From NCBI GenBank assembly GCA_026826555.1, contig JAKSZT010053887.1, positions 68,420,019 through 68,484,018 of the forward strand: a stretch of 64,000 nucleotides of DNA, read 5' to 3'. The translations under genes were made by a program, and so were the position numbers. Below, in pieces: positions 10,800 through 24,355 of the stretch (the stretch's first letter is position 1; each line of letters begins with the position of its first letter). Source of the DNA: Tolypeutes matacus (Eukaryota; Chordata; Mammalia; Cingulata; Chlamyphoridae). Under the pieces are notes generated by a model. That model was not told the origin of the DNA. It saw nothing but the letters and a program-made list of their open reading frames with translations, and ran no database searches.

Positions 10800-12345
10800 A
10801 GGTTGTTTTTTTCTGGCAGCATTCAAAATTCTTTCTTAATCTTTGGTATTCAACAGTTTGATTATGTCATTGTGTGGGTCTATTTGGGTTTATCCTTTTT
10901 GGAGTTGGTTGAGCATCTTGGATGTGAATAGTCATGACTTTTGTTAAATTTGAAAAGTTTTCAGGCATTAATTTTTTAATATTCTCTCTGCCCCTTTCTC
11001 TCTATCACCTCCTTCTGGAACTCCTGTAATGTATATATTGGTTCATTTGATGGTGTCTCAGATACTTCAAGTTTTGTTCACTTTTCATCATTATTTCTTT
11101 TTTCTGCTCCTCAGAGTGCATATTTCCAATTTTCTTGTCTTCAAGTCCATTGATTCTTTCTTCTGTCAGCTCCAATATACTTTTGAACCCTTCTAGAGAA
11201 TTTTTAATTTCTCTTAATATGGACTTCAAATCCATTTGGCTCCTTTTCATAATTTCCGTCTCTTTATTGATATTCTTTTTGTGTTGATCTATTGCTTTGC
11301 TGATTTCCTTTAGTTCTTTTTCCATGTTTTTCTTTAGCTCTTTCAGCATATTTAGGATGATTTTTTTAAAGCCTTTGTCTGAGATGTCTCAAGTCTGGTC
11401 TTCTTCATTGATGGTACCTAATGCTTTAATATTTGCTTTTTCCTGGGCCATTGTTTCCTGATTCTTTTTATGTTTTATAGCCTTTCATTGAAACCTGGAA
11501 ATTTTGATATTTTAACATGTTATCATAGGAATTTAGACTTTGAGGCATCTGTTCCTTAAGCTTGTATCCAACTAGTGTTATGACAGAGTTTCCCTTGAAT
11601 GTCAGGAACTAACAAAAAAAAAAAAAAAAAAAAAAAAGAAGAAGAAGAAGAAGAGAAAAAAAAAATACCCTTCCTAGACTTTGCAGACTGACCTATACAA
11701 GTGCTTTCTTTCAGAGTTTATCCATACAATAGGTCTGATGGATAGCTCAAGGCAAAAATGTAGGGGGCTGCCCTAAATTTTTCTGTGCATCCACAATCTT
11801 ATCTTAGGCATGCACATGTGGTTTTAGGAATTCTCCCATTTATACAGATATGAATGTCCTCTCTACCCTAGGAAAGAGTTTTCTCACAGTCCTGGGCACT
11901 GCAGTCTATGTGTTACAGCCAGAAATTCCTTGCCCCTGGCAGTCATGTCTTCACTGCTCTCCTGCAACATTTTATAACAGAGTTCTGAGTGCTGCCTTCT
12001 ACATGCAAGACAAGTTTTGGAATGATGAATATCTTAGGCCACCCACAGACAGATTGATCTAGAAATATATGTTCTCAGTATGTACAAGAAGGTTACTCTG
12101 CTCCTTCTGGAACCAAGACCAGATATCCACCCTGGGAATGTGAGCTATCCTTTTTCTTGATTCAATGCTCACCCTGGTACTGCAGTCCTTTAACTGTTTT
12201 CTGGAACTTTGAGAAAGATGTTTCTGCCAGTTCCTGCTGGTTGTTCAAAGCTTCTGAGTGGGGACAGAACTCTGAAGCATCTAACTCCACAATTCTGATC
12301 AGAGTGGGGTTCTATATCAGAGTGTTTCTATTATCTATTGTGAAT
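10800..12345 (-). mobile_element. L1M-type fragment: ORF1 N-terminal half and 5'UTR
   Basis: The minus strand contains the coiled-coil part of an L1M ORF1p. A 114-codon open stretch (11349-11005, beginning MLKELKKNMEKELKEISKAI) is rich in Lys and Glu with heptad-like spacing. It is followed to the right by L1M 5'UTR to about 12345. A simple-repeat tract, poly(A) then GAA repeats, sits at 11609-11665. ORF2 and the ORF1 C-terminus are not attached, so it is truncated on its 3' side near 10800. It is a sister copy of the L1M at 2168-9580, in the same orientation. Confidence 0.65.
11609..11665. repeat. Poly(A)/GAA simple repeat
   Basis: An A run of about 25 bases is followed by five GAA units and a further A run, inside the L1M 5'UTR fragment. 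It probably expanded by slippage. Confidence 0.85.
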
Positions 12346-12539
12346 TCTTAATTAAAATTTGACAAAAACATTATGTTGGTTTAATAACTATATTTTATCC
12401 TTCTAAATATTGGCTATTTCAATTCCTCCAATTATAAAAATTAAGCTATTCAGATAATTGAATGTTGTTCATTGTATCTTAATGAATAACTAAAAAAATC
12501 CATAAATACCTATGTCTAAAAAGCATTTTCTTCCTTATG
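12346..12539. other. Short AT-rich spacer
   Basis: Nothing recognisable between the L1M fragment and the ERV-like remnant. Confidence 0.4.
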
Positions 12540-13990
12540 AACATCCTGTTTTGGCAACAGGGGCATCAAGGGATCATGCAGCATGAGCTGCCCATCATGA
12601 ATTGGGTGTTGCCTCACTCTCCTGGCTATAATTTTTATTTGTGCCACAGCAATCTATTAGTAAATGAAAATGACATATATGACATAGATCTTGGGTAGGT
12701 CTAGAATGCATGTGTAAGATCCATGAGCATGAGGCTCAGACTCCTTTAACAGCCACTTCTCCTGCATTAACTCCGCTTACTAAATTCATGCTTACACCCT
12801 GCTGAGGTACTTCTTACTGTTATTTAACAGTTAAAAATCAAGTCTGGTTTACAGATGGATCTGCATAAGATGTTATACAATTTGAAAGAGGACAGTTGGG
12901 GCATTACAGCCTCTGTCAAAAGTGATCCTAAAAGACAGTGGCAAAGAAAAATTCTTCCAGAGAGGACAACATTGAATAGTACATTTAGTTGCCCACTATG
13001 TATGAAGAAATAGGTTTGACACTGACTTAAGGAAAATTGCTAATGGTTTGATGTAATGGGATTGGAAGATTAGTAATAAGGATATCTGGGAAAGAAGTGT
13101 AGTCATGGACATCTTAAACTGGACAAAGACTTGTGAAGATGTTTGTGCCCATGTAATTGTTCCACAAGTGGAATATATCATAGAAAGATTTCTTAATAAT
13201 CAGGTGAACAAAATTTCATATTCTGTGGATGTTAGTAAACCTCTTTCCCCAGCCACTATAGTGCTCACTTAATAGATCTAGGAACAAAGTGGCCATGGTG
13301 GTAGTTTTGAAGGCTATGTCTGGTTTTAACAATATAGACTAAATCTAAAAACATCTAATTGAAAAATGGAATGCCTTACTGAAGATGCATTTACCATGCC
13401 AGTTGAAAGACACCAGGAAAGCCTAGAATGACATCTTGTATGTGCTGTGTTTGAATTAGAAACCATTATTTGGTGTTTTTTTTTCCTGTATCCAGAATAC
13501 ATGGGCCTGAATATCAAGGGGTAGAGATGGAAGTGGTTCCTTTCACTATTATACCTAATAGCCCCTTAACAAATTTTTCATTTCCTGTACTGGCAAACTG
13601 GAGCTCTGGTGTTTTGCAGGACTAAGTTCCTAAAGAGGAATGTTTCAGGAAATTGGAAGATAATAATGTAACCTAGACATTTTTAGCTCTTATGCCATTG
13701 AACTTAGAAGCAGAAAAAAGATTTGTTCTAAGGGATAGAGTAACTGAGCCAATTGTAAATGGCAGTAAGGGAAAATAGGAGTAAATCTGGAAACCAAGAG
13801 AGTCTCTGGGGTGTCTCTTAAAACTTCCATTACTAATAGTAAAGGTTAATGGGAAAAAAAGTAACAACCAAAAAAGCAAGGAAATTGAGAACTCAGAACC
13901 TTCAGGAATAAAGGTTTGGGTTACTACACAAGTTCAAAAACTCTAATGAGCTAAAGTTCTGGCTGAAGCAGGAGATATATAGAATGTATA
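12540..13990 (+). pseudogene. Decayed ERV-L-like pol remnant (RT connection, RNase H, integrase ends, dUTPase-like tail)
   Basis: Short peptides in shifting plus-strand frames follow the order of an endogenous retrovirus pol. At 12570-12605 is a motif of the RT/RNase H connection (ELPIMNWVL). At 12846-12866 is the RNase H motif WFTDGSA, followed by the region around 13040-13170 similar to the RNase H C-terminus. At 13190-13260 is the linker (NNQVNKISYSVDV), and at 13290-13320 an integrase N-terminal piece (SGHGG). Then it jumps at 13340-13390 to the integrase C-terminal side. So the integrase catalytic core is deleted. The part at 13500-13960 resembles the dUTPase-like tail seen in ERV-L pol. 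It is full of stops and frameshifts and cannot encode a working enzyme. Class assignment rests on motif order only. Confidence 0.6.
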
Positions 13991-14560
13991 GTGATAGAGG
14001 GAAACAAAAAATATCAACTATATTTTCATTGGAGAGGGTGTGACAATGACTTACTGGATGACAGAGAATTCACTGAGGTTCTATGTTATTGGAACTTATT
14101 GGAAATTCATCTTCTGGGGAAACAAAAGAAGTCATCCACAAGTGGGTTTCTATAATTCAGAACTCATTAAAAACCACCTTTGTAGGGCTCAGGAATTACT
14201 ACTAATAGGAAGTCCCTTGCTAGAGGCACTCGGTTGTGAATCAGGTGGACCTTGAGCATTGCTGGTGGTCACACACTACTGGAGCCAAATGCTGGAGAAG
14301 ATGGTCACTCAGCAGGAGCTAAGTTCTAGAGAAGCTGAACACACTGCAGCCACATGATGAGAAAAGTACATTAGAACAAGGAAGAGAAAGCCCTTCCCAC
14401 TCCAGTGTCCCAGCTCCACCTACTGACAAAGATTAACATTTGTGCCAACCGGCAAATGAGAAATCTTAACAGAGCCCATTATCATGGAGCAGACAATACA
14501 CAGTGAATTTGTAGCTCACAGACAATATTGAGAACTAGCTCAGTCTGAAATCAAAAGTGT
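13991..14560. other. Possible 3' continuation of the ERV-like remnant
   Basis: Sequence of moderate GC content (for example 14380-14440) directly follows the pol remnant and differs in composition from the AT-rich DNA beyond about 14600. It has the feel of an interspersed repeat, perhaps the retroviral 3' region, but I cannot assign it. No ORF is informative. Confidence 0.25.
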
Positions 14561-17500
14561 ATTCCACCCTGATGCTAAGTGTTAGAAAAGAGAGTGTGAT
14601 ACCTCGTTTTACCAGCACAGACAGCAGTAGCCCTCTGTTTTCTTTTAAAATGGCCTGGTATCAAAACTTTAATTTAATTGAATCATGATAGCTTTCTCTG
14701 AGAATTGAAATGCTTTAACATACTGAATAACACCTCAATATATTTCATTTGAACAATATAGATAATTTTCTGAACTAAGTTTTTTTAATCTACTTCACAA
14801 TTATTGCCAATGGATCTTCACATAGAGAAGCATAAATTACCCAAACTGTGGAACACACGGTTTTAGGAGAAGAAATATGCAATATTAAAATTAGGGGGTT
14901 GAAAAAAACCCAAGATAAATATAAATCCAAGATATACACACACACATATTTGCTTTCTTTTTATGGCTTTGAAATGGTCTACATGAGATAATGCATATGA
15001 ACATAATATTATAAAATAATACTTTCCATTTATTTTAACAAACTTAAAAAGAGAAATCATGTTTAACAAGTCACTATTACATATACCCTAGATGTACTTA
15101 GAAAGAGATACATATATAATTTTTAAATATAAGAATGGAATATTAATGATTTGTTTGATTGGATGTTTTTATAGTTCATTTTATACTTAGGGAAGGAATT
15201 CAGAAGAATTGAACCTCCCCAAGGAAAAAACTGTATAAACATTACTGAGATAAATATGTGGAACTTCTGCCCAAATCTTGATTTACACATAATAACACTT
15301 CATTTTAAAGCATAATATTACCCTGGCAGTGCTAAAGAAAATGTATATATAACTCCTTTTATTGTTAAAAAAAATTCAGCTCAACTAACTTAAGAGCTTT
15401 ACAGTCCTCCATGTTGCACTAATGTTTTTTAAAGTTACTATCAACATTTGTTCATCTCTCTTTTGAAATCTACAGTAGCAAGTATAGACTGATTCGCCTG
15501 TGAATTACAGTAATTTTACTTCTACATTAAAATTACTGTCATATTACCAAAAATGAATCTTGAAAATCTCAAGTAAATTCAAGGTTTCCACTAAATAAAA
15601 GATAGTTGACCAGTTTCTTTCCATCTATGTTTTCATTTATAGAAGAATATACTCATGCCTCCAGAGCCAAATTTAAGATATTATATTTTCCTACACATGG
15701 TTCCTACTAAGTATTTGTGATTCATGACGTTGTGATTTTATAATTATATCAAGACTATGCCCTTTAGAAAAAATGTACAATTTTTTCATGATATTCTAAC
15801 CCACAATTTTGCTACTCACTATCATAATAACTCCGAGAATATAAAATTTATTTCATTAGAGAGAAGAAAAAAATGGAAGAAAAAACAAGCTGTGTAAAAT
15901 AGTTTATTATCAGAAACCTGTAAACTATACAGCATTCTGGGGAATTTAAAATATGATATGATTTTTGCACCAGTTATAGATTTAGTGGAATTAATAAGAG
16001 GTACTTAAATAAAATTTGTAAGACGCTGGTTAAAGATTAACCAAGGCTTCCTGCATCTTCCTTAGATTCCATTAACACTTCATTCTTCTTCTTCAGATGT
16101 GTAGATAGGTCTGGGTTAATTAGTGTAGCTTAAAATTTTCTGATTTGGAGGTAATATTCCCAATTTTGACTTCTGTTTCTCCAGCACTTGCAATAAATTT
16201 TTTAGGTATTTATTTCCGTGTATATTTATGCTGGAAATATCTAGAGTAATTCTTGTTTTCCTTATTAAGTTTTGGCTCTTAAACAATGTGTGAAAATAAG
16301 TTTTATTTATAATTTTTGGGTTTATCTCATATATAAATGAGTTATGTACTGTGTAGTAATGAGGCCGATCTATTGGTGCTCGTAAGTGCCAGTTGTTAAA
16401 TTTTCAGAGAATTTGCTATCCATTTGTTAATCACAGCTAATAATAAAAGTTAAATTATATAAACTTGAAATTAAGTATTATAAACAAAAGTAATTAATGA
16501 TGAAAAATCTTCACTTCCTAATTGTTTTACTGCATTTAACTATTACAGGTGCTCTTAAGATTATTTACATGCATTGTATCTGTATGGGAAAAATATTACA
16601 TAATGGCATACTAGTGTGCATTTCCTCCAGATTCCACTTTCAGTGATGTCACATTGTTAGATTAGAATCAACCATGGACGGAATATTAAGATCATCATCA
16701 CCCCAATATTGGAAAATGCTACAAATCAGACAGCTTTTTAAAATGTTTTCTTTTATTGTGTATTGCTGATAGCTTGTTTTTAAACAATTACTCATGCACC
16801 AATACACCATAGATTATAGGTTTATAAAAAAGTATTTCTTTTACAATTTGCTCTTATATATGGTTTATATCTTCAGCTTTCCATCTGAATAATACCTGGG
16901 TAGTAAAATTATATTTCTATTATACTATTTAACACACTATTTATGGATTTCCCAGAAAATACTAGAACAAACTATTCCATAATCAGTTAAAAATTGTCAT
17001 TTCATCTTCAATGTGTTATACAGGATTATCTGTTTATCTAAAATGCTAGCTTTAAAAAAAACTCTCCAAAATGTTATTTTGATTAATATTTATAAAGGAA
17101 TAGTTATATATTTTTGGTTTTATTACATTTTAATTGGCTAATTAATATATTTTTTCATCTGATAAAATATGAGAAATTAAGTTATTGATAAAACATAATT
17201 GTTTATAGATATAATGAAATTACAATCTATTTGAAAGATTTTAAAAATAAGATTTTTCTTCTTCTGAATCAGCATCTCAGCAAAGGGTCATTGGAAACTG
17301 TATTCTGTTCAATACTCAAAATATGTTAAAATCACAAAACCACAGTTAAAAGCTAAAAAAAGTGAATAAAATTATTCTGCTGAAAATGTATTTAGCTTGA
17401 CAATCTATACACAAAACTATAACAATAATTATTTGGAGGAATCATTTATATTAGATAGAAATCTCTTTCTTAATAAATTTGCATCTCACAGCTATAGAAA

Positions 17501-18845
17501 TCTGCTTTAAAATGATTCATTTCACCCTCTGAGTACACTGTGGAACTTTTCCCCAAAGTCATACCATGGAATTTATTGATTTGTTATTTTACATTTCAGT
17601 CAGTGAACTGTGTAGTTTTCCCAAGCATAGAAGCCAAAATGAGGCTATGTTTATAGAAGGTACATAGACCCATATATGATTGAAAGATTTTACCATAGTT
17701 CATTAATGTAGCTTCATGACAAGTGTTACTAGTATTTCTAAGATTCTGCCACTTGTGGTGAAAAGCAATGAAAATCCACCAAGTTTTCTGAAATACTCAG
17801 TTTTACGTAAGCTACCATAATACAATGTCCAATAAACATCTAGCTAAAGATCAACCATCTAAAATATTCTGGAGTATGTCCTAACAACATACCATTCTTG
17901 AAAACTACTTCTTCCATAATAATTGCCTTTACAAAAGTATATCTAATTTTTCTTTTGTCAAAACAAATTGTAAGCATTTATATTTGAGTAAAAAACATTT
18001 ATCAAAGTCATTTAGACCTCTGTTGCCTAGCACAGTCCTGGTCCAGTGATTGTCAATGTAGTCAATAAATGAACTACAGTGACTTTACAATGGATTAAAA
18101 GATGCTTTCTTATTGTCCACTTTCATTGTGGCTTGTGTACATCACTTTATTGCCCTCAAGTTCTTGTTAGAAATGATGATCTTTAAATCTCTCTCTTTTG
18201 ATGGTAAATAACTTCTGCTTTTGCAGATATGGAAATTATGTTGTTGTTTTTCATGAGGTATATGAATTGTTTTTTAAAACTATTTTCTAGCACAGATGAT
18301 GCACTCTGCCAGACCTCCAGTGACTGCACATTTATCTCCCATTCTAGCTCTTTTCCTGGTGGTTTATTCCTGAGGCCTCCACTTCCATGGGTGCACCCTG
18401 CTTTGACTTGGAGTTTTTCATTTAAAAACCTTTTTCTTTTTTTTCTGAAGGTAAAATTGATAGAAATTGGTGTTTGATTGAGTGCAGACAAGGTGAGGAA
18501 AAGGGAGATTTTTTAAATTGTGCCCATATTTCTGATGTGAGACTCTGTATGGGTTTCAGTGTCATTTACTGAGAAAGGTAATACTAGATGGCAGACACGG
18601 TTGTGTGCAAGTAGGACAAAAGGGGGAAGAGAGGAAGACCTAGCATATATCATAATTTCTAATTTATAAATATTGAGTTTTTGATAACTATGAGATAAAG
18701 TGGAAAGCAGATACAACCATTTGAAAGGTAATTGTGTATTTATCCTAGGAAATATAAGTTCCATTACATTTGTCTTTGCTGAATTACAGCATTATTCCAG
18801 ATAGGATAGGGCACTATTTTCACTATCAGTCCTCTATTACAGAAG
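14561..18845. other. Long AT-rich single-copy-looking region
   Basis: About 4.3 kb without a recognisable gene or repeat. The composition is strongly AT-rich, with short A and T runs and a small CA repeat at 14936-14946. Part of 16360-16450 has the look of an old DNA-transposon relic but was not assignable. Conserved non-coding elements could be hidden here and cannot be judged from one sequence. Confidence 0.45.
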
Positions 18846-19125
18846 TTGAAAAATGCCAGTGTTTGTGATCTTAGCCTTCCTTGTAGTCATGTATGGAAAT
18901 GTGACTGAATTCTAGGCAAGATAACTGAGGTTTTCTAAAAAGTAGAAAACAATTACTCCTTAATAAAACGGACAGGCAAGAAAATAGAAAGCTGGACATA
19001 GAAAGTCACCACCACAACTTCCACATATGAACTTGAATTTGGCATTAAAAGTTGCAGCAGCCATCTTATGGACATATGGGGAGAAACAGGAAAATCAAAA
19101 ATCAAAAATCATGCTGTGGTAAGTA
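18846..19125 (+). repeat. Old LTR-like repeat fragment
   Basis: The stretch resembles, part by part, old ERV-L-type LTRs found across mammals: the sequence around ATGTGACTGAATTCTAGGCA, then GCAGCAGCCATCTTATGGAC. A second piece of what may be the same family, sharing the TATGACTAAGTTCTAGCC core, is at 45150-45590. Divergence is high, so the assignment is tentative. Confidence 0.35.
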
Positions 19126-22100
19126 GCTCAGAAAGAAAAAAAATAATAATGGAGATATATTCTTGATTTTTTCATTGAGCCTTGGGCTCTGTATCTTTGA
19201 ACTTTTTAAGAACCATAAATGCATTTAAACCAATGTTGATTTGTTTCCCTAATATTTGCAACTGAGAAAATTCCTAAGGAAAACAATTTAATTGTCAATG
19301 GGCAATGTCTTATGATTAAATTAATTTCATTATCACTATTGTATATATTTTAATCAGATAAAATATATAGCAAGACTATCAATTTTAGGTTATATACAGT
19401 ATTGCCAAAATATATTCCTTACAGTATTAATAGTTTGTATTTCTTTGAACTAGCACATAATTTGATATAATGTTGTCAAAGAGACAGTTTTCAGATATGT
19501 TCTGAGAATGATTATGAGATTTTTGACCCATTACCATAACTTCTTTATGTACCACCAAAATGAATATGAATGGATTTTGTGCTTTATGAAAGAAAGTATA
19601 TGTAAGAACACATAAGAATATGATGTTAGATAAGGTAAAAAAAAAATCAAAGATCTTAGAATTTCTAACTTTATATAACACTTTATTTGCTTTTATTACA
19701 AAAATATATTTCTATGTAAATATAGTTTGGGAAGGTTGCACTTTGATAAATGATTCTTCTCTATGACATCTAGAGATGTTTTCTATCAAGAAAACATCAT
19801 GAATACATAACTGTGTACAAATAAATGCTAGATTTTTTTTTTTTAACCAGAAATTATGCCAGGTTAAAGCCATGAGACTGCCATTCTCTGGAACTGGGAC
19901 TTGCAGCGGGGGGTGGGCCTTTGTATGGCTCTCATGTGATGGATTGCAGCTTCCATCCAGAAGTTGGCCTCAGCTTACTGGGTGGTGGTAGGCATCAGGG
20001 GACAGCTCTCTTTACCCTCCCCTGCTAATTCCTTCTCCTGGGACAAACAAAAGCTCTGGAAAACCCCTGCCAAATTTTGACAGTCTCTATAGCTTCTATG
20101 AAACCATAGATTATAGAGGTGGAGGACCAGGCCAATCTTAAAACCAGGTGTTGAGCCCAAGTGCCAATTGTTTCTGTGACTGGCTCTGCAACATCCCTAG
20201 CATCATCTTATCAGCACAAAGTGTCTGCCATCACAGAAACTGGTACCTGAAGGGGCTCTGCATGATGAGGCTGAATTATACAGAGAAAAAGAGAAGACTA
20301 GTCCTATGACAGTCCTATCATAGAAAAGAGGCTTTAGTCTAAAATTCCAAAACACATTAAAAAATTCTAAGCTAAGAAGTATAACCAACCAAATTTATAA
20401 AGGAAATTAATTATCTCATGGTATTGATCTGATCAAATAATCTTATGAAAACTTTAAAATATGTACCTTTAAGGTGTTTAAGAACATTAAAATGGATAAA
20501 CAAACAAATACAATGAGGTGAGATTATGAAGAGATTTTTCTAGAAAATTTTTAAATAAATTAAAAAAAAAATTTTTAAGTAGTCCACACAAATTGTAGAC
20601 TGTAGACACTGGAAATAAAATCAATAAATTGTATATTACTAACTAGAAATTCACCCAAAAAGCAAATCAGAGATATAAAAATATAAAAATAATATTTTAC
20701 TGTAGAAAAAAAGTGACACTGTAGATTAACACTGGGATAGTACACTTATAAACCTCAATATCAAAATTCAGATTGAACTTTGTTGATATTTTAATAAACA
20801 ATGTTGATAAATAATGTTTATTTTTAAATAATTTCACAAAATTGATATTATTCTACACTTATCATTTTGTAATATTTGGTCACAATATATGCATTACAAT
20901 ACATACAAAGTGCATTTCAATAAGAAAATTGGGGGCATATAAAATCAATATTTTTACTGTTGGATATTAAATACCTATTTAGCTTTAAAGAACATTTAAA
21001 TAATGTTGTTTCTGTGATTATAGCAGAACTGATGCAAGAGTACTTCTACATATAATATTAAGCAATTATTTAACTTTCTAAAAACAAATTCATAAATCTT
21101 GAGTCAAATGTTATATCTTAAATTCAATGTGTTTCTTTTTTTAACTTTATATATATAGATATCTAAGATTGGGCCAAATTGTATAATTCATTTTAGTACA
21201 TATTGCCAGACTAGCTTCTTATTTATGAGAGTTTTTTTTCCCTCCACATACTCAAAAACATTGGACATTAGCAATGATATTAAATAGTAAAAAAATAAGA
21301 GGTGAAAATTGACCTTTTGCCATTTTAATTTTAAAATGTTGATTAAAGTATAATTTTCATTCAAATATTTACTTGTTATTTGTAATTATTTTGAATATTA
21401 CTTGTTTTTGTCCTTTGCTCAAAATTTCAAACTATGCTATATTCTTTTTTTCTCATTTATTTTAAACTAGATTTAAGGATATCAAGCTGTTGTTTATCTC
21501 TTGATTTCACTGTAAAATTTTTTGAGTAAAAGTAATTTTTACTTAGTCATATCTGCCAATCTTTTATTTTGTGGTTTCTCACTTGAGTCTTATTATCATT
21601 ATGTATTTACCCACCCTAAAATTGTAATGCTATTCATATGTTTTCTTCTATTACTTGTATTATTTTAAAAATACGTTTAAGGTTTTAAGTCATCTTGAAT
21701 TTATTCTGTTGTGGATGGCATACCAAGTTTGTTTTAAGAGAGATTTTATAAAATCAAAAATGGAAGGAAAAATAAAATAACAGCAGTAGTTCATAATCTT
21801 GGCTTTTGCAGTTTGGTATTTTTAGGCAAAACTTGCAGAGTAAGTTAACATTATAGTACAGTGAAAGAGAGAAATTATACTATAGTCATTATGAGCAGGA
21901 GTTTTTATTCAGACTGTCTGCATTAAAAGACTGGTTCCAATATCTATTGGTCGATGTGACCTTGCTCAGTTTATTTGATCACTACAATCCTTAATGTCCT
22001 TATCAATATAATGAAAATGGATAGTACTTTCTAAGCTTGTTCTGAAAATTACATAAAATAATGCTTCTAAACAACATAGGGCATTGTCTCAGATATAATA

Positions 22101-22139
22101 TATAGTAAATTAACATTTCTTGTTAAAATTTACATTTCC
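19126..22139. other. AT-rich region, no recognised gene
   Basis: About 3 kb. 19850-20280 is less AT-rich than its surroundings and might be an unrecognised old repeat. The rest (20400-21720) is very AT-rich. No ORF looked like a real gene. Confidence 0.4.
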
Positions 22140-22572
22140 TGTAAAGGAGAGAATACTCCATAACTCATTTATGAAGCAATTACTACCCTGATATTAAAAC
22201 CAGATGAGAGATTGTAAGCATGAGAGTGATACAACCTGATGCTGCTGCTACTGGATTTCCAAATGGAGGAATGAAATCACAAACCAGGGAATGTGAGCAG
22301 TCTCTAGAAGTGGGAAATGACATTCAGCTGACAGTAAGCAAAGAAATGGGTACCTCAGGCCTATATAGTCACAAGGAACTGAATTCTACTAAAAACCTGA
22401 ATGAGCAAGAAAACACTAAAAGCTCCAAAAAAGAATGCAGCACTGTCAAAACCTTTTTAGTCTAGCTAGACCCATGCCAGACTTCCAACCTAGAGAATGG
22501 AAAGATAATACATTTGTGTTGTGTAAGCTGCTAAATTTGTAGTAATTTTTTATGGCAGCAATAGGAAATGAA
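22140..22572 (+). mobile_element. MLT1-type MaLR LTR, 3' part
   Basis: The 3' half matches the typical end of an MLT1 LTR on the plus strand. GACCCATGCCAGACTTCCA is followed by AATGGAAAGATAATA, a GTGTTGTGTAAGCTGCTAAA stretch, and a GGCAGCAATAGGAAA end near 22572. An 81-codon ORF across it (22220-22465) is chance. This is an ancient element shared by placental mammals. Confidence 0.65.
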
Positions 22573-23060
22573 TATCCTCAATTTGATAAAGAGCATCTGC
22601 CAAAACCCTAGAGTCATCCTATCTAGTGCTGAAAGACTGAATATTGTCCCCTTAGTGAATTATGCTGAGTTATAAAAATAAGCCAAACAGTTACACATCA
22701 TATGATTCTAGTCATATAACATTCTTCAAAAACAACATTATAAAGCCAGAGAACACATTTGCTGTTGTGAGGAGTTGGGATAGAAGTGACTGTGGTTCGA
22801 AAGACTAATATGTGGTATCCTTGTGATGGAACTGTTCTTTAATTTGGCTGTGATTATGGTCTCATATAACCACATGTGTGACAACATTGTATAGAAACAA
22901 GTACACAGAAACACAAATGAGTGCATGTAAAACTAGTGAAATCTGAATAGGGTTGGTAGAATATATAAATGTTATTAGGACTACAGTTATGCAAGTTATT
23001 ATCATTGGCAGAAACTTAGGGGTGGGTATATGAGATCCCCTTGTATTATTGCTTTCAACT
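22573..23060 (+). mobile_element. Old L1 fragments: short ORF2 piece and 3'UTR-like sequence
   Basis: 22575-22650 reads in pieces like L1 ORF2 just before the RT core (a frame with SAERLNIVPL). It is followed at 22690-23060 by sequence like an old L1 3'UTR, including GATGGAACTGTTCTTTAATT. The two parts are not adjacent in an intact L1, so an internal deletion or two insertions is implied. Confidence 0.45.
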
Positions 23061-23480
23061 GCATGTAAATCTATATGCAAGGTTTTTTCAACAGAAGAAA
23101 ATCAATTAGTATAATAAACCACATTAATAAATTGAAGAAGAATAAACACGTGATCCTTTTGATTGATGCAGAAAAGGCATTTGACAAAATACAGAATCCT
23201 TCCTTGATAAAAACACTCCAAAAAATAGGAATAGAAGGAAGCTTTCTCAACACGGTAAAGTGCATATATGAAAAACTCACAGCTGTTGCTGTCCTCAGTG
23301 GTGAAGAACTGAAAGCTTTCCCACTGAGATCAGGAACAAGAAAAGGATGCACAATGTCACAACTATTATTCAATATTGTGCTAGAAGTTCTAGCTAGATC
23401 AATTGGGCTTGATAAAGAAATAAACGGCACCCAAATAGAAAAGCAAATTGCAAATGCACTTTAAAAATGCATCAAGTATT
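23061..23480 (+). pseudogene. L1 ORF2 reverse-transcriptase fragment
   Basis: An open stretch of 129 codons (23075-23464) encodes a piece of L1 RT. It has the motif LLIDAEKAFDKIQ (start of the RT core) and, later, RSGTRKGCTMSQLLFNIVLE (the template/primer-binding motif). It ends before the FADD catalytic motif would appear, and after 23465 the similarity stops. A small part of the about 1275-residue ORF2p, it is non-functional although open. The reverse-strand ORF over the same bases is its shadow. Confidence 0.8.
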
Positions 23481-23637
23481 TTAATTAAGTTTGTATATGG
23501 AAATCATTGTTAGTCAAAGACTCTTAATCTGATCATTAAAATTTGTCAATTTCACAAATACTACAGCATACACAAGTAGAGTTTAAAAGAATAAGGAGGA
23601 ATTAGGTATTTGTATACCTAAATGACTAGTAACTTTT

Positions 23638-24346
23638 TTTTTTTTTCTTTTAAAAAAATCAATTTTATTGATACATATTAATAAAGCATACAATGCCTCC
23701 AAGGTGTACAATCAATGGAATTTGCTATAATCACACAGTTGTACATTCATCACATCATTCATAATTAGAGCATTTTCATTATTTCAATATTAATAATAAT
23801 AAACAAAAAAAGAAAGAAACAATCAATAAAATCCTCACCTCTCAATCTCTCTCTGTTTCCCCCACTGTACATAGCTGTTGTTTCTGGCTATTCTATCCAA
23901 AGTATACAATCAATGGCTTTTAGTATAATCACAATGTTGTACATTCATCACCTTAAAAATTCTAGAACATTTTCATTACTCCAAAAAGAAAGATTCCAAA
24001 CCCTTTAGCATTCCTTCTTCTGACCTACATAACAACTAATCTTTCATCTTTATGAATTGATTTATGTTTACAATTTATATAAGTGGAATCATACAATATG
24101 TAGTACTCTGTATCTGGTCTCCTTCACTTAGTATAATGTTGTTTTGTCTGATATTAACATTGTGTAGTATTAACTTATATTTGTTCAGCTTCAAGGAAAA
24201 ATGGCCTTATATATACAATTCTCCCCATATTCATATTTCACATAATATATTTAGTTCATAATAGGGCAATCATACAGCATTTTTCCTTTTATGTCTAGCT
24301 GCTTCACTTAACATAATGTCCTCCAGGTTCATCCATGTTGTCATGT
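23638..24346 (-). mobile_element. 5'-truncated L1 3' end with an internal 198-bp duplication
   Basis: On the minus strand this is an L1-type 3'UTR with a poly(A) tail (T-rich at 23631-23650). It is flanked by the 9-bp TSD GTAACTTTT at 23629-23637 and 24347-24355. The target on the sense strand reads TTT/AAAAGTTAC, the classic L1 endonuclease site. Inside, the words starting at 23708 and 23906 (ACAATCAATGG) mark a tandem duplication of about 198 bp. A second copy of the same family, opposite in orientation, is at 55786-56419 and also carries the duplicated words, so the duplication predates both insertions. Confidence 0.75.
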
Positions 24347-24355
24347 GTAACTTTT

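Noticed and set aside
23708..23920. Separate nested insertion inside the L1 3' end
   Set aside because: The repeated words also occur in the sister copy at 55786-56419, so it is an ancestral tandem duplication and not a new insertion.
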